DNA of 64,000 nt from Argyresthia goedartella (GCA_949825045.1 OX463816.1:17913579-17977578); one strand, 5' to 3'; shown: positions 10,901-20,301, counted from the first letter of the stretch. Translations and numbers: made by a program. Notes: generated from the letters alone by a model not told the origin.

Positions 10901-11921
10901 GTAAGTCTCCCATCAGTTGATAATTTTTATGAGGACCGAAGCGACGACATCGAACACAGTTGTGCAAGATGGATTTGACGGCTCTATTGCCCCCGATTAT
11001 CCAGTACCGCTGCCGTATGTATGTTAGTGTGAGCCGCGCTCCGCCATGCAATGTCGAAAGATGCGCGTGCTCGATCATAAGTTTTGTAAATCTTCCGTTG
11101 CGTGAGAGAATTACAGGATTTTTCATGCCACCTGGTAATATTGATTTGTTCAGTCGACCTCCCACACGCATAATGTTGTTCTCGTCCATGTAAGGGTTAA
11201 GTTTATTGATGTTGCTTTTTGAAGGTAAAGGTTTATTGTTCTGAAGTAGCTTGTAGTCGACCTCAAATTCCTTTTCCTGCACGTATTTAATTATCAGTTC
11301 ATTCGCTTTGGTCAATTCGTTTGTTGTTATGTGAGGTATTTGTTGACTTGCAGTAGATTGCGTTTTTGTGACGAAGCGCAAAATCCAGGCAATGACTCGG
11401 CGAACTCGGGTCAAATTACTGTTATTCACCAGTAATGTTTCTATAAAATTCTCGGGTTTTTTATTGATAGTTATTATGTTGCTGTTATGTTTCTCGCTTT
11501 CTTTGCTTTCTGTTAAGTTTGTATAGAGGCATTGTTGAGACGATGTTGATGTTTCTTGTAGGGTATATTCGGGGTCCTTTAGGAACTCTGGGCCCTGCCA
11601 CCAAAGGCTAAAGTTGAGTAGTTTACTTGGTTGTAAACCTCTGGATGCACAATCAGCTGGGTTGAGCTCCGATTTCACGTATTGCCAAGTGTTAGCTGGC
11701 AATATAAGTTTTATTTTATTGACTCTGTTTGCTACGTAGGTTTCCCACCGCGATGATTCACCTTGTATCCATGCTAGCACCACTTGTGAGTCGCACCACG
11801 CTCGTTTGATTATGTTGTAGCCGGCGAGAGCTGTTTGAACTTTTTTCATTACTTCCGCTAACAGGAGAGCGCCACATAGTTCCATTCTTGGTAGGCTTAT
11901 TTTCTGTGATATTGGCGCCAC
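7944..11921 (-). CDS. BEL/Pao element 1 RNase H-integrase-envelope-like protein
   Basis: In frame with the preceding ORF, 27 codons after its stop. RNase H comes first (LPRMELCGALL, AWCDSQVVLAWI), then integrase with an HHCC finger near residues 285-330 and a DDE triad near 355, 423 and 475 (GVDFTG, DCGTNF, GGLWEAAVK). From about residue 680 the sequence changes to an envelope-like protein: a hydrophobic leader, many NxS/T sites, a basic furin-type site near 807 (RRKKRG) followed directly by a fusion-peptide-like segment (LIDGVGYVANSLFGVLD), heptad-like helices, and a membrane anchor near 1240. This layout is that of baculovirus F and errantivirus Env. Pol and Env share one frame with no visible separate start, so Env expression probably needs splicing or internal initiation. 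Confidence 0.92.
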   Translation of the reverse strand: MAPISQKISLPRMELCGALLLAEVMKKVQTALAGYNIIKRAWCDSQVVLAWIQGESSRWETYVANRVNKIKLILPANTWQYVKSELNPADCASRGLQPSKLLNFSLWWQGPEFLKDPEYTLQETSTSSQQCLYTNLTESKESEKHNSNIITINKKPENFIETLLVNNSNLTRVRRVIAWILRFVTKTQSTASQQIPHITTNELTKANELIIKYVQEKEFEVDYKLLQNNKPLPSKSNINKLNPYMDENNIMRVGGRLNKSILPGGMKNPVILSRNGRFTKLMIEHAHLSTLHGGARLTLTYIRQRYWIIGGNRAVKSILHNCVRCRRFGPHKNYQLMGDLPKQRITPSKPFTHTGVDFTGSIDIKLNKGRGVKTSKGYIAVFVCLATKAVHLELVSDLSTETFLAAFQRMCPRRGTPKCVYSDCGTNFIGASRVLRQEFVDFKKMMTEKFFNEISKMEVTWRFNAPSWPTAGGLWEAAVKSMKHHLRRVLGEQKLTYEEFLTLLTKIEACLNSRPLCPLTEDPEEFYNCLTPGHFLTGGATLTPPLSDYTDIRSIDIRRRWQLTEHMAQQFWKNWSNDYLNQLQTRCKWNKPNKNIKIGDVVLVKEDNLPPAKWAMGRVMEVHPGADGYVRVTTLKTQTGTIKRPVTKLSLLPTESEKNENRTKYDEKHVDPNSNNMKTQRKVQRVYAAFSVLTTMLLMFTFITGTYATSTKTQITKVEPERPIYYDKLGALQVTHDEWTLVMYYNLTNYWDGIRRMEGYLNDINNFCQKTDPRYCKTTLDQLYYENEELKTYNTMLLSPQAHLGERRKKRGLIDGVGYVANSLFGVLDQRFAEKCQDDIQSVQENEKYLLQFIKNQTSIVELQNDLLKKNENNIQQQFNMIDGFINQTNINFATIKEELEVVMATTYFSSASLSAYMLINNLKKIQEIIFNTLTDVYQGHIDVHLITPTKLMEQLKNINEQLPKTLSIPGDTDVTKSIKELYKLLKVRARVTTNYFLFQIQIPLVAEGDYALYRIIPLPIKMGAEIVIIQPRTPYLATDFKKNTYMSITDENLRSCTVHNQDQYICQQNVPIYNLHNNIDKTPCEAKLLGHTTTLPCDVKPASCKTEWIELHLTNSWLATCCGTCTIRTICNEDIASYTLTSAAIITISQGCVLQSDDLSIFAHNKYKSNATINYNIPEATINSTVNNIVSLTYPKVPYQLTSENADMKKLREQVEFQKRKENSLPANLTRHDLHHYVVGYSMVTVLIIVGIVWVAKTHCLPKCTRKHNAVRERREQIELSTISTELQNQQKPTRGNPRPMTPRADASRRDFILGADNLVFNFD

Positions 11922-12002
11922 ACGAGTTCTTGCGATCAGTAGGGTTAAAACAAACTCTCCGTGTTCATTTAGGACTCGGCTGTAGACAACGCAGGAGTAC
12001 GC

Positions 12003-15000
12003 TTATTCACTTGCGTCGCTAAATCCCAATAGCTCGATGTTGTTATTTAATCCGGCAATCCATCTGGGAATTCGCATTTCCGGAATGATTGGTATTTCAC
12101 CTTTCAGTTTAAGCCATTCTGTTTTAACCTCCATTGGTACCTCTTCATCCCATCTCAGGTTACTTATCCATAGTTTTTGAAAGATAAGCTTGGCAGTTAG
12201 TGTAACGGGAGATAGCCAGCCCAACGGGTCATAAAGTTTGGAAATCTCTGATAGGAGTGTTCGTTTTGTTAGTTTTGAGGTTTGTTGGAGTGGCCAGTTA
12301 AACTTGAATGTATCCGCTTCCGGGTTCCAGGTTAGACCAAGGGTTTTCTGTGATTCTTCGTATTTAAATTCAAAGTTGTTTTTTGTCGAAATTTGCTCTT
12401 CAGTTAGTTCCTCTAGCAGAGCAGGGTGATTTCCGCTCCACTTTCTTAGGTTCATGCCGCCTCTTTGTAGCAACATGATGAGTGATTTTTGTAGCTTTTT
12501 AGCTTCTTCCAGAGACGAATGACCGCTGATCAGGTCGTCCATGTAGAACTCTTGAGTCAAGGTCACTGCTGCACCTGGATATGGTACCTTGTCTCCATCA
12601 TCACTAGCTAATTGTTTCAAAGTTCTCATCGCCAGCCATGGAGCACACTTAGTACCGTAGGTTAAAGTTCGTAATTTGTATTCTTGCATGTTTTCTGTTG
12701 GTGAGGCTCTCCAGATGATTTTCGTCAGGTCTCGTTGTTCTTCCTGAATCCAGAGGCAACGGTACATTTTTTCAATGTCCGCTGTGAAGGCATAGCGGTA
12801 AGTTCTCCACTTCAAAATCAATGCTTGAATGTCTTTTTGTAGGTTCGGACCCTTCTCTAGCAGGCTGTTGAGGCTGTAGCCGCTAGATGTCTTCTGAGAT
12901 GCGTTAAACACTGTTCGAAGTTTGGTTGTAGTTGAACTTTCTCTCAACACTCCATGATGTGGGAGAAAACACTGAAGAGCTGATGTTGTGGTCTGTGATG
13001 GCGCCATGTGACCTAAATCTTCGTATTCTTTCATGAAATCTCGATACATGGTTGCTAGTTGTTGTTTTCTCTCCAGTCTCTTTTCAAGTTGAAGAAATTG
13101 CGAGATGGCTATGTTTTTTGAATAGCCAAGTTTTCTCTCAAAATCCGAACATAAGGGCATCTGAACAATGTATTGTCCTTGAGAATTACGCTGAACAGTC
13201 TTCTTGTAAAACTCTTCACATTGCTCTTCCCTTGGCGTATCCGGTTGCTGCTGGGAGATGTCTTCGGTTTCCCAAAAGCGTGTTAGTTCTTGTAGGTCAA
13301 TCAAAGTTACATTACAGCAGTATGATTTAGTTATGCTGCCACATAATATCCACCCCAACTGCGTTTGTTGTGCAATACGGGCTTGTTGATTGCCTTTCAG
13401 TAAGCCGTCCAGAATTATTTCAGCGTACACTCCTGCCCCAAGTAAGAAATCTATGTTTTGAGAGATGTTATACTCCGGATCGGCGAGTTTTAAGTTGCTT
13501 AAATGAGGCCAGTTAGCCTTGGGGAATGACACGTTCGGTAAGTTGTTAGTTACTTTTTTCATAATCAGCGCTTGAGTTTCAAACGTGTAATCCGAGTTAA
13601 TTGATTTACAGTTTATTTGAAGCCTTCCTTTGCATTCCCCTGAAGATGATCCAATTCCATTGACGCTAGCATTAAATTTCTTTCGGGGTAGTTTTAGAAG
13701 ATGAACCGCCCTTTCCGAGATCAGGTTTACTTGTGCTCCTTGATCCAGAAGTCCGCGAAGATTTTGGTAAGTTCCGTCAATAGATTTAATATTCAATTGA
13801 ACTGTTGTTAATAAAATCTCTTTATCGTTAGTTGGTGCGTGATTTGAAGTATTTGCTTGACCCGAATTGGATGATTGCTGAGTTGAGATGTTTATGTTTG
13901 CAGTTGTTTTCTTTGCGTAATGAAGCATCGTATGATGTTTCAAATTGCACTCTTTGCATGTTTTCGCTGATTTGCAAGCGTCCGAGCCGTGGCTAAAAAG
14001 ACAGTTTTTGCATAAACGAAGTTTCGCAATTGTGCCGTTTCTTTTCGCTGTATCCATGTCGACGAACTTCGGACATTGCATCAAAACATGATTTTCGCTG
14101 CATAAAGGACATTGTCCATAAGTTGTATGACAGATTTTGTTAAATGTTGGTTTGTAGTCAAAATGTTTTTTTTCTTGAGTTTGTTTATTCGACGGGATGG
14201 AGAAGGGCTTCGTTGAGTTTTCTTTTCTTGTGCTTTTCTTTGCTTCAAAGGCGAGAAATGCTCCCTCCAAATATTTTAAAAATTCTTCAAGTTTCGGAAT
14301 CGCTCGTTGATCAACCCGAGTCTTCACATAGTCCTCATAGGAAGTTGCGTCCAGTTTTTGCGACATCAAATACACAATGATGGGGTCCCATGTTTGTACG
14401 TCTAGGCCGATATTCACGAAACCGTTGACAGCTTCGTTTATGACGTCATGCATCTTTTTTAAGTTGAACGCGTCGCGTTGTTGTATGTTGGGCAAATGCA
14501 TTATGGTGTTCATGAAGGTCACAAATTGCAGATGACGATTGTCGTATCTTTGCACTAAAAGTGCCCAGCATGAATCGTAGTTATCCGCGCTGATCGATAG
14601 GTGTTGAACAATCCTCTCAGCTTCACCATGAAGTTTCGTCTTTAGATGCTGCATCTTTTGCGCCTTGTTTATAGTGGGGTTGTTGTGGATTGTTTCCGTA
14701 AATAGATCTTTAAAAGAAATCCACTGTCTGTAGTCTCCTTTAAATTCCGGTATGTCGACTCGCGGCGCAGAGTGCTGATAGTGCATTGTTGAATGTAGTT
14801 TGTTTTTTAGTTGTTTGCGTAATTGTTCATAATCCTGTTCGCCTTTCAGGAAAAGACAGTTGTATGACTCACACTGGACCCCCGCCAGACTTGCCTCAAT
14901 CTCACAGTGCAGTTTGTCGACAGGTTCCCATTTCGACTTTAAGATGGCTAAACAATCTTCCAGTTCCCATTTTTCAGTGATGGACTGAAAATCGATTTTC

Positions 15001-15416
15001 GCCATGGCGCGATCAAGCGCTTTGATGTTAATTTCTTGCTTGAACATAAGTAAGTTGATGTTGTTTTCATTAGCCTCTGGGATCCCCGCCAAATCAAAGT
15101 TGATGTTGTAGTCGGTAGGGGTTGGTTTTAACCCTTGAAGAACTTGCAGTTTCTTCAAAATGTCATCTTTCGTTTTTTCATACATTTTCTTAGTCATAGC
15201 ATAGACGTCATCGGTAAAGTACTTGATGTTCTTTTCAGGAACCGTGGCCACAATTGTTCCATGCCTTTCTTCAAACTCCTGCCAGTAGTCGTCGAATTTG
15301 GAGAGCGTATTCGATAGGTAGTCCTTAGTCTTCCTTGATGAGCCGTCCTTCCCATAATTAATGCATCCTTGTTTGAATTTGTTAAAAAGTTCAAGTTGTA
15401 AAGTTAGATGTTCCAT
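12003..15416 (-). CDS. BEL/Pao element 1 Gag-protease-reverse transcriptase
   Basis: About 1,137 codons from an ATG at 15416; the open frame extends slightly upstream, but this is the first ATG. Domains in order: Gag helical part, DUF1759-like core near residues 220-370 (PRVDIPEFKGDYRQW), cysteine-rich knuckles near 440-510 (CPLCSENHVLMQC, CKNCLF, CKECNLKHH), aspartic protease near 560 (LLDQGAQ), and reverse transcriptase with YMDD near 960. These produce particles, process the polyprotein and copy the RNA in the cytoplasm. The frame stops at TAA (12003-12005) at the start of the RNase H region, and the same frame is open again right after, so a single nonsense change divides the polyprotein. 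Confidence 0.95.
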   Translation of the reverse strand: MEHLTLQLELFNKFKQGCINYGKDGSSRKTKDYLSNTLSKFDDYWQEFEERHGTIVATVPEKNIKYFTDDVYAMTKKMYEKTKDDILKKLQVLQGLKPTPTDYNINFDLAGIPEANENNINLLMFKQEINIKALDRAMAKIDFQSITEKWELEDCLAILKSKWEPVDKLHCEIEASLAGVQCESYNCLFLKGEQDYEQLRKQLKNKLHSTMHYQHSAPRVDIPEFKGDYRQWISFKDLFTETIHNNPTINKAQKMQHLKTKLHGEAERIVQHLSISADNYDSCWALLVQRYDNRHLQFVTFMNTIMHLPNIQQRDAFNLKKMHDVINEAVNGFVNIGLDVQTWDPIIVYLMSQKLDATSYEDYVKTRVDQRAIPKLEEFLKYLEGAFLAFEAKKSTRKENSTKPFSIPSNKQTQEKKHFDYKPTFNKICHTTYGQCPLCSENHVLMQCPKFVDMDTAKRNGTIAKLRLCKNCLFSHGSDACKSAKTCKECNLKHHTMLHYAKKTTANINISTQQSSNSGQANTSNHAPTNDKEILLTTVQLNIKSIDGTYQNLRGLLDQGAQVNLISERAVHLLKLPRKKFNASVNGIGSSSGECKGRLQINCKSINSDYTFETQALIMKKVTNNLPNVSFPKANWPHLSNLKLADPEYNISQNIDFLLGAGVYAEIILDGLLKGNQQARIAQQTQLGWILCGSITKSYCCNVTLIDLQELTRFWETEDISQQQPDTPREEQCEEFYKKTVQRNSQGQYIVQMPLCSDFERKLGYSKNIAISQFLQLEKRLERKQQLATMYRDFMKEYEDLGHMAPSQTTTSALQCFLPHHGVLRESSTTTKLRTVFNASQKTSSGYSLNSLLEKGPNLQKDIQALILKWRTYRYAFTADIEKMYRCLWIQEEQRDLTKIIWRASPTENMQEYKLRTLTYGTKCAPWLAMRTLKQLASDDGDKVPYPGAAVTLTQEFYMDDLISGHSSLEEAKKLQKSLIMLLQRGGMNLRKWSGNHPALLEELTEEQISTKNNFEFKYEESQKTLGLTWNPEADTFKFNWPLQQTSKLTKRTLLSEISKLYDPLGWLSPVTLTAKLIFQKLWISNLRWDEEVPMEVKTEWLKLKGEIPIIPEMRIPRWIAGLNNNIELLGFSDASE

Positions 15417-15790
15417 GATGTTCCTCAAGTTTGAACGCTCAGGGATTCGGCGAAGTTTAGTTGTCCTCCTTTCCCGTCCTGCAGTTCACAGTAACGCGAA
15501 AAGGTAAAGTTGTTATTGTTTGTTCACTTTCACGTCCTGCAGTTCACAGTAACGTGAAAAGGTTAAGTTGTTGTTGATTGAAGTAAGTAGTTTCAGTTCA
15601 GAGCTCGCTGGATAATGGATGCAAGTGATCACGGCCGTGAATCTCAATCCCCTCCGTCCCTGCACCGATGTTTACGACTTCTCAATTCAATTCGGTGATT
15701 CCGCTGGTGGAGGCCGAAAGAACCGATCCGTTATCAGTGAGGAATAGAAGGAACAAAGAATCGCTTAGTTTGTGGCACTTGCTTCTCGAT

Positions 15791-15803
15791 GCTCGAAGGA
15801 CCA
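15791..15803 (-). other. Primer-binding site, tRNA-Tyr type (element 1)
   Basis: Read in element sense, this is TGGTCCTTCGAGC, six bases inside the 5' LTR. It is complementary to the 3' end of animal tRNA-Tyr (acceptor strand CTCGAAGGA plus CCA). Confidence 0.8.
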
Positions 15804-15809
15804 TAAAGA

Positions 15810-16114
15810 TGTACGGTGTAGTGGCCGCACGTCTTGAAGATGTTATCGGAAGTTATGTTTAAGCTCTGGTAGCTATGATGGGTTGTTGTAGTTGTTGTAG
15901 TTAGTTAGAGAAAGATCACCAAAGTTCAGTAAAGCACTATATTGTCACTTAATAACACGAAATACAGATAAATTAGGCAAGTCTTTCTTGGTAGATGTTA
16001 ACCCGATCAATATCGTATTGCTACTGCTTGTTTTTGTATAGGTACTAACGTCATGCTAAGTGCAACGCTAACAAATTAAAAGTAGGTCGTTATTAATTAT
16101 GTACAAACTGTACA
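15810..16114 (-). repeat. BEL/Pao element 1, 5' LTR
   Basis: A 305-bp LTR followed in element sense by a six-base spacer and the primer site. It should hold the promoter; no clear TATA box was picked out by eye. The TACGA target duplication lies outside it at 16115-16119. Confidence 0.95.
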
Positions 16115-16119
16115 TACGA

Positions 16120-16566
16120 AAAAAAATAAAGGGACTATCCTCGGATCTTGAATGTTTGCAATGTCGCTATTTCTAGTTCTGACGACAAAGTTCTCTCGAT
16201 TCAATTCTATGATTCTGTGAAGAGGACAAACATACAGGACTGGATGAAGGGATTTCGTTGGTCCTCATGTCCCTCGTGACTTAATTAGAAACTGATTACT
16301 GAGAAAGATACAACGAATAAGGAAATCAGATTGCTTTTACATAAATTATAAATAAATTAATGGTAGGTCCTATGCAGGTAAAACCACCATGTCTAGGGTA
16401 TTTTAAATTGGCCCATTTGCTCATCGCAAAAGGTCTTCGTATAGCATGATAACCAGACTGAGCTAGGAAAAAGGGTATCACGTTACACATTTATGTCGAA
16501 CACGATTTTAACATAACTTATTATTTTGAGTAGCTTCAAAGTGCGAATATCAAAGCAAATATTTAC
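16120..16566. other. ATR intron segment, nothing recognised
   Basis: AT-rich intron between the BEL/Pao target duplication and the ATR exon at 16567. No coding frame, repeat or RNA gene was recognised. Confidence 0.6.
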
Positions 16567-16677
16567 CTGCTGTAGTAGTCCTTCTTTCCTCGCATATTTA
16601 GCACTCTGCAGCCAAAGATCGCCGACGCAGGAACTCAGCTTACCCGCGGTGTCCGGGTGGGTCGGCTCCAGCAGCTC
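16567..16677 (-). CDS. ATR: ATR exon, FAT repeat
   Basis: 111 nt (37 codons), phase 0 at both ends, from tgtcag to CAG/gtaaat. It reads ELLEPTHPDTAGKLSSCVGD, then LWLQSAKYARKEGLLQQ. The WLQSAxxARKxG motif is one of the clearest ATR FAT landmarks. The next intron is 9.3 kb because a complete BEL/Pao retrotransposon lies in it. Confidence 0.95.
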
Positions 16678-17008
16678 CTGACATCATCAGACACCCGTTA
16701 GCTCATCATCATATATATCATCGTGATAGTCAGTCGAGCATAAGTTTATACTTCGTTCAGTTGTTTTCATTGTAATTGGATAAGTTTTGTCTCTGTCTAC
16801 AGCAAATCAGCTTGAGATTGAGCCAACACTCGATACTGAATCATAGTCTACCCCTACGGCTCTTGTTGACTGAGTGGCGTCCTGCGGTAGTCGTGAAGTC
16901 TGCATGACTTCAATGTACGGATGGCATGTATGTAGTGTCGGCCCCCGGAACCGCTCTATACCGCAGGAACCTACACAGTTAAGCGCTATGGGTGTAGTGG
17001 GTGCCTAC

Positions 17009-17162
17009 CTGGGCCTGCTGCAAGAGTATCCTGCGCAGACGCAGCAGCGGCTCCACCGTGCGCACCCCGGGCTGCACACACGACAGCCGGCGCCGCCAGT
17101 CCTCCAGCAGATCCGAGATGATCACTGACGACTGCTCCGAGCCGTCGCCCATTGACTGGAGT
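17009..17162 (-). CDS. ATR: ATR exon, FAT repeat
   Basis: 154 nt from tctgcag to CCAG/gtaggc. It reads RLQSMGDGSEQSSVIISDLL, then EDWRRRLSCVQPGVRTVEPL and LRRILLQQAQ. This matches the ATR NWxxRLExxQxxxxxxEPILxLRRxLL block. Phase 2 in, phase 0 out. Confidence 0.93.
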
Positions 17163-18194
17163 CTGCAGAGATATTACATCTTTTTAGAGTTCCTGACTCG
17201 GGGGTCCCTGCTTTTACTAAGCCTCCACTGTTCGGCTGCCCGTCTGTCACCGGGCTTTACCGGATCAACCAAAATAGGTAGAGAGCTGAAATTGTCACAG
17301 AGGGTTTATAATAAAAAAAAAAAATTGTTTTGTTTTCACTGTTTTGTGCAATAAAGTACTACAAGTAATAAAGAATTACAAGTAATAAAGTATTACAAGT
17401 GTTTTTCTATTGCCGCTTTTACAACAAATAATGAAACATGTCTGTTTTTAAGAATGTAATGTACCCATACAAGAAATTATTGGTATGGCCATTTTCTTAG
17501 CAATTTTGTTTTATTTGTTTATCGGTGAAAACTGGACTCCCCCGATCTTATCGGAAAACATCTTTAATTGCTCATCCGAATTATAATAAATAATATTAAG
17601 TTTTTTATCATATTTGATTTTATTTCGGTAAATAAGTTACTCAATTTCTATCCACTTCCGATTTCAATGAACAAAGAGTTTCGTTAACCTGAGTTCAATA
17701 CTTACATAGGTACTACATAAACAAAACAATTTTTTCAATTCTTCAATGTACGGCCTTGAATGTAGTCCTATCATAAAAAAATAAAAAGGTATACTCGTAC
17801 AAGACTGTCGTTTTACGCTTTCCCGTGTACAATGGTATGGAACCGTTCGCGCTCGGGTCCGACATCCTACTCGCACTTGACGGGTGTGCCGGTCGACTAT
17901 GTTAGTCATATTTCCACGTAATGTTAAGATAAGTTTACGACCGTCACAGATTTATAAGGTATATTTTATATAAGTTGTATATAAGCTTATAGTATTTCCT
18001 ATAATAAATTAGTCTAGTATTTGCGCGCATCTCAAGCCTTTTACTTTACTCCCGAAGATGTCGCTCTCCTTATAATTGCCTCTGGCAAAACGGGTTTTAG
18101 TTTAGTGCTAGAAATGGCTGACAGCTGATTGCGCTCTCCAGTGGGTAGCCAGATAGTGGCGCCATCTGAAAAGTTTTGCTTAGTCAGCCAATAC
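17163..18194. other. ATR intron, nothing recognised
   Basis: About 1 kb of AT-rich intron. It includes short ATAAAGTA-type direct repeats near 17350-17400. The frame that runs into it from the exon at 18195 has no ATR similarity. Confidence 0.6.
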
Positions 18195-18433
18195 CTGTTC
18201 ATCGCAGCCTCAGCGCTCCTCGCCTCTTGCACCGCATGCAAGCCTAGCACCGTCTGATATCCACTCCTCAACGCGCTCTCTCCCTCGCACCCGCTCGAAG
18301 CTCGCATCTGCGAGAGCGAGAGCAGGCGAGCGACGCCGCGCCGGCACGACGCGTCGAAGGCGGCGTGGTCGCGAGCGCGGAACGAGAGCAGCACGCGGCC
18401 CATGAGCAGGCCCCAGTTCTCGCGGGACGGCGG
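18195..18433 (-). CDS. ATR: ATR exon, FAT repeat
   Basis: 239 nt from ctcacag to AACAG/gtattg. It reads PPSRENWGLLMGRVLLSFRA, then ALRSGYQTVLGLHAVQEA and AEAAMN. It corresponds to the ATR W-x-x-LGxLLL segment and the YQRGYExIxRLHxLxE helix. The open frame continues 51 codons past the donor, but that extension has no ATR similarity and is intron. Very GC-rich. Confidence 0.93.
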
Positions 18434-18919
18434 CTGTGAGCGTTCAAATAATATTAACGTTGCAAAAGTGAAAATACATTTGCCTGTTTGTCTTGTCATA
18501 TTGAGATGGAGAGTTATTTGCTACGAGTATGTAATAAACGGAAGCACGTCGACACCTGTAAACTATTTGTACGAGTAACACATGTTCGACAGACGTCCTC
18601 GCCCATCATATCGGAAGACTTCAGAGAGCGAGAATCGAGGGTGTTTATTGATATATAAGATAAGCACAATGCCAGGCATAGGGAAGGAGGATAGGTCAGA
18701 GGAGGCTCCGTAAAAGTGAGATGATGAACAATGAGACCAAATGATTGGGGTTAATAAACAGATGAAGAGCAGTTCCTCTTCTCAGACGTTTCCTTGTGAG
18801 CGAGGATCATATATGATTTGTACGGGGGGATCTTCATCTTATTTGGGGCTGCGTGTAGACAAGGTTGAGATGCTGGTATTTCCGTATATGACTACAGTAA
18901 CGTGGTTGTCTTCCCCATT

Positions 18920-19125
18920 CTGTTTTAGTCGACGATCTCTGTGGCGTTGCGGTTCGAGGCTCTGCTTCCCAAGCGATAGGTCCCGGGTTCTAATCCCGGC
19001 TGGGGAGGAAGTAATAAAAACAACCCCAGGTCTAAGATATGTATGACGCTGTTCCTGCTTCCCACGACGCAGGGTATCCTAGTGTGGGGCCAGAAGCAAT
19101 GTATGTGCCTGTACATAAATGCTTG
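18920..19125 (+). mobile_element. tRNA-like SINE, copy 1
   Basis: A box A-like stretch (TGGCGTTGCGGTT) is followed by a box B-like stretch (GGTTCTAATCC) and then a family-specific body. The body (ACGACGCAGGGTATCCTA, GTGGGGCCAGAAGCAATGTA) recurs at 26.33-26.50 kb and 46.20-46.26 kb on the other strand. It lies in an ATR intron and overlaps nothing coding. Confidence 0.75.
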
Positions 19126-19141
19126 TTTATGGCGAACTCAC

Positions 19142-19303
19142 AATATTCTTGTTAGTCAGTTCCTCCAGCTGCTCGAACCTGCCGAGCCGCCACAGCGCCT
19201 CCGCCGCCATCTCGTGCACGCTGGAGTCGCCCGCGCCGTGCTCGCTCAGCAGCCGGTACGCGGTGAACGGCTGGTCGATGCTGAGGTACACGTCTATTGA
19301 GCC
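19142..19303 (-). CDS. ATR: ATR exon, FAT repeat
   Basis: 162 nt (54 codons), phase 0 at both ends, from attccag to ATT/gtgagt. It reads GSIDVYLSIDQPFTAYRLLS, then EMAAEALWRLGRFEQLEELT. The EAxWRLGRFExLE helix corresponds to the EAAWKLSQWDxVE block of vertebrate ATR. Confidence 0.92.
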
Positions 19304-19599
19304 CTGGAATGCGTCAACACCATATCAAACTTTTGCCTGGTTGAAGTTAATTATATTCCATAGTATTGATCATAAAGTATAAATGAAAACTTCCTCATGG
19401 TGATCCCCGATAAAGTGTTAAAGCCCACTCGCGATCTCTCTTAACCCGGAGCTAATCCTCCGAGATAAAAATTGATAAATCTGACATTAAACGTACAATT
19501 GAAAACTATGCCAAAATTATCTTATTAACATTGGAGGAATAGGCCTAAAGGAGATGTAAAACTAATACGGCCTGCACCCTAACCCATTGCCACTCGTAC

Positions 19600-19764
19600 C
19601 ATGGGCGTACCCAGGTAGGGGCAGGGGAGGGCTGCTGCCCCCCTAGAAGATAAAATAAACGTCAATTTTCCTGGCAAGTGGGAATTAAAAACGTGTATGT
19701 TCTCGAAACAGGTATGAGCTGCCCCCCCCCCCCCCCCCTAGCTGAAATCCTGGATACGCCCTAG
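19600..19764. mobile_element. hAT-type MITE, copy 1
   Basis: Ends are CATGGGCGTACCCAGG and CCTGGATACGCCCTAG, inverted repeats of about 16 bp with one or two mismatches. The flanks are an 8-bp direct duplication, ACTCGTAC (19592-19599 and 19765-19772). Eight-base target duplications and CA...TG ends indicate the hAT superfamily. It is non-coding and contains two C-runs. The same element occurs at 44093-44280. Confidence 0.88.
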
Positions 19765-20161
19765 ACTCGTACCGAGAGAAATATTTCTCAATATGTCGAC
19801 GCGGCAGTGTCGACGGAAATAAGAGCATATGTCGTCGTTATTTGATTAAATGAGGCACTTAATTAATGGCCCGGGCCGGCGTATAAGCAAATGGCTAACC
19901 TTTTGGTCAAAATAAAGCAGCTTCGGAAGCGTTACACAACCAGCCTTACCCAATTTGTTTTTGCAAGATGGCGCCACCGCAAGAGCTGACTTCCTTCGGA
20001 GTCAAAGTCCTCTTTTGACTTCCCCCGCCTTTTGACGCCCGCACGAAAAACCGCCAACGGGAAGTGGCCAATAAAAATGACGAGCGAATGATAAGTAAGC
20101 GTTTAAATTATGCTCGCTTATAAAAAGGCTCGAAAAGGCTAGGGAACTACACTCTTGTCAC

Positions 20162-20301
20162 CTGCAAGCTGCGTGTATCCAGCGGCCCCTCCTGCGCCAG
20201 TCGTTCGTAGCACAGCGCCGCGTCTTGCAGCCTCCCGGTCGCGACTTGCGCTAGTATCAGCTCCTTCAGTGACGGCTCAAAACGCTTTATTGATAGGATC
20301 C
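20162..20301 (-). CDS. ATR: ATR exon, FAT repeat
   Basis: 140 nt from gttccag to a cag/gtgaca donor. It reads GILSIKRFEPSLKELILAQV, then LQDAALCYERLAQEGPLD. This matches the ATR block where VAG is followed by an EPSLKExIL helix and an ACYxRA helix, a TPR-like pair of the FAT solenoid. Phase 1 in, phase 0 out. Confidence 0.95.

Larger units (their letters stand above)
7579..16114 (-). mobile_element. BEL/Pao LTR retrotransposon with env-like region (element 1)
   Basis: An 8,536-bp element in the same direction as ATR, inserted in a single ATR intron. It is bounded by 305-bp direct LTRs (7579-7883 and 15810-16114) that start TGTACGG and end CTGTACA on the plus strand, and by the 5-bp target duplication TACGA (7574-7578, 16115-16119). 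The LTRs look identical by eye, so insertion was recent. Internal order on the minus strand is primer site, Gag (DUF1759-like, zinc knuckles), aspartic protease, reverse transcriptase, RNase H, integrase and an envelope-like protein. Apart from one in-frame TAA the frame is open for about 2,490 codons. The order PR-RT-RH-IN and the Gag type place it in BEL/Pao. Confidence 0.97.

Noticed and set aside
8416..15317. Plus-strand frames of 60-104 residues across 8.4-15.3 kb
   Set aside because: All are antisense to the continuous gag-pol-env frame of BEL/Pao element 1.
18041..18194. C-terminal extension of the ATR exon at 18195 to the stop at 18041
   Set aside because: It lacks ATR similarity, and a good donor (AACAG/gtattg) in the right phase precedes it.
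18940..19010. Functional tRNA gene
   Set aside because: Only box A- and box B-like stretches are present; there is no full cloverleaf, and the body recurs elsewhere as a SINE.
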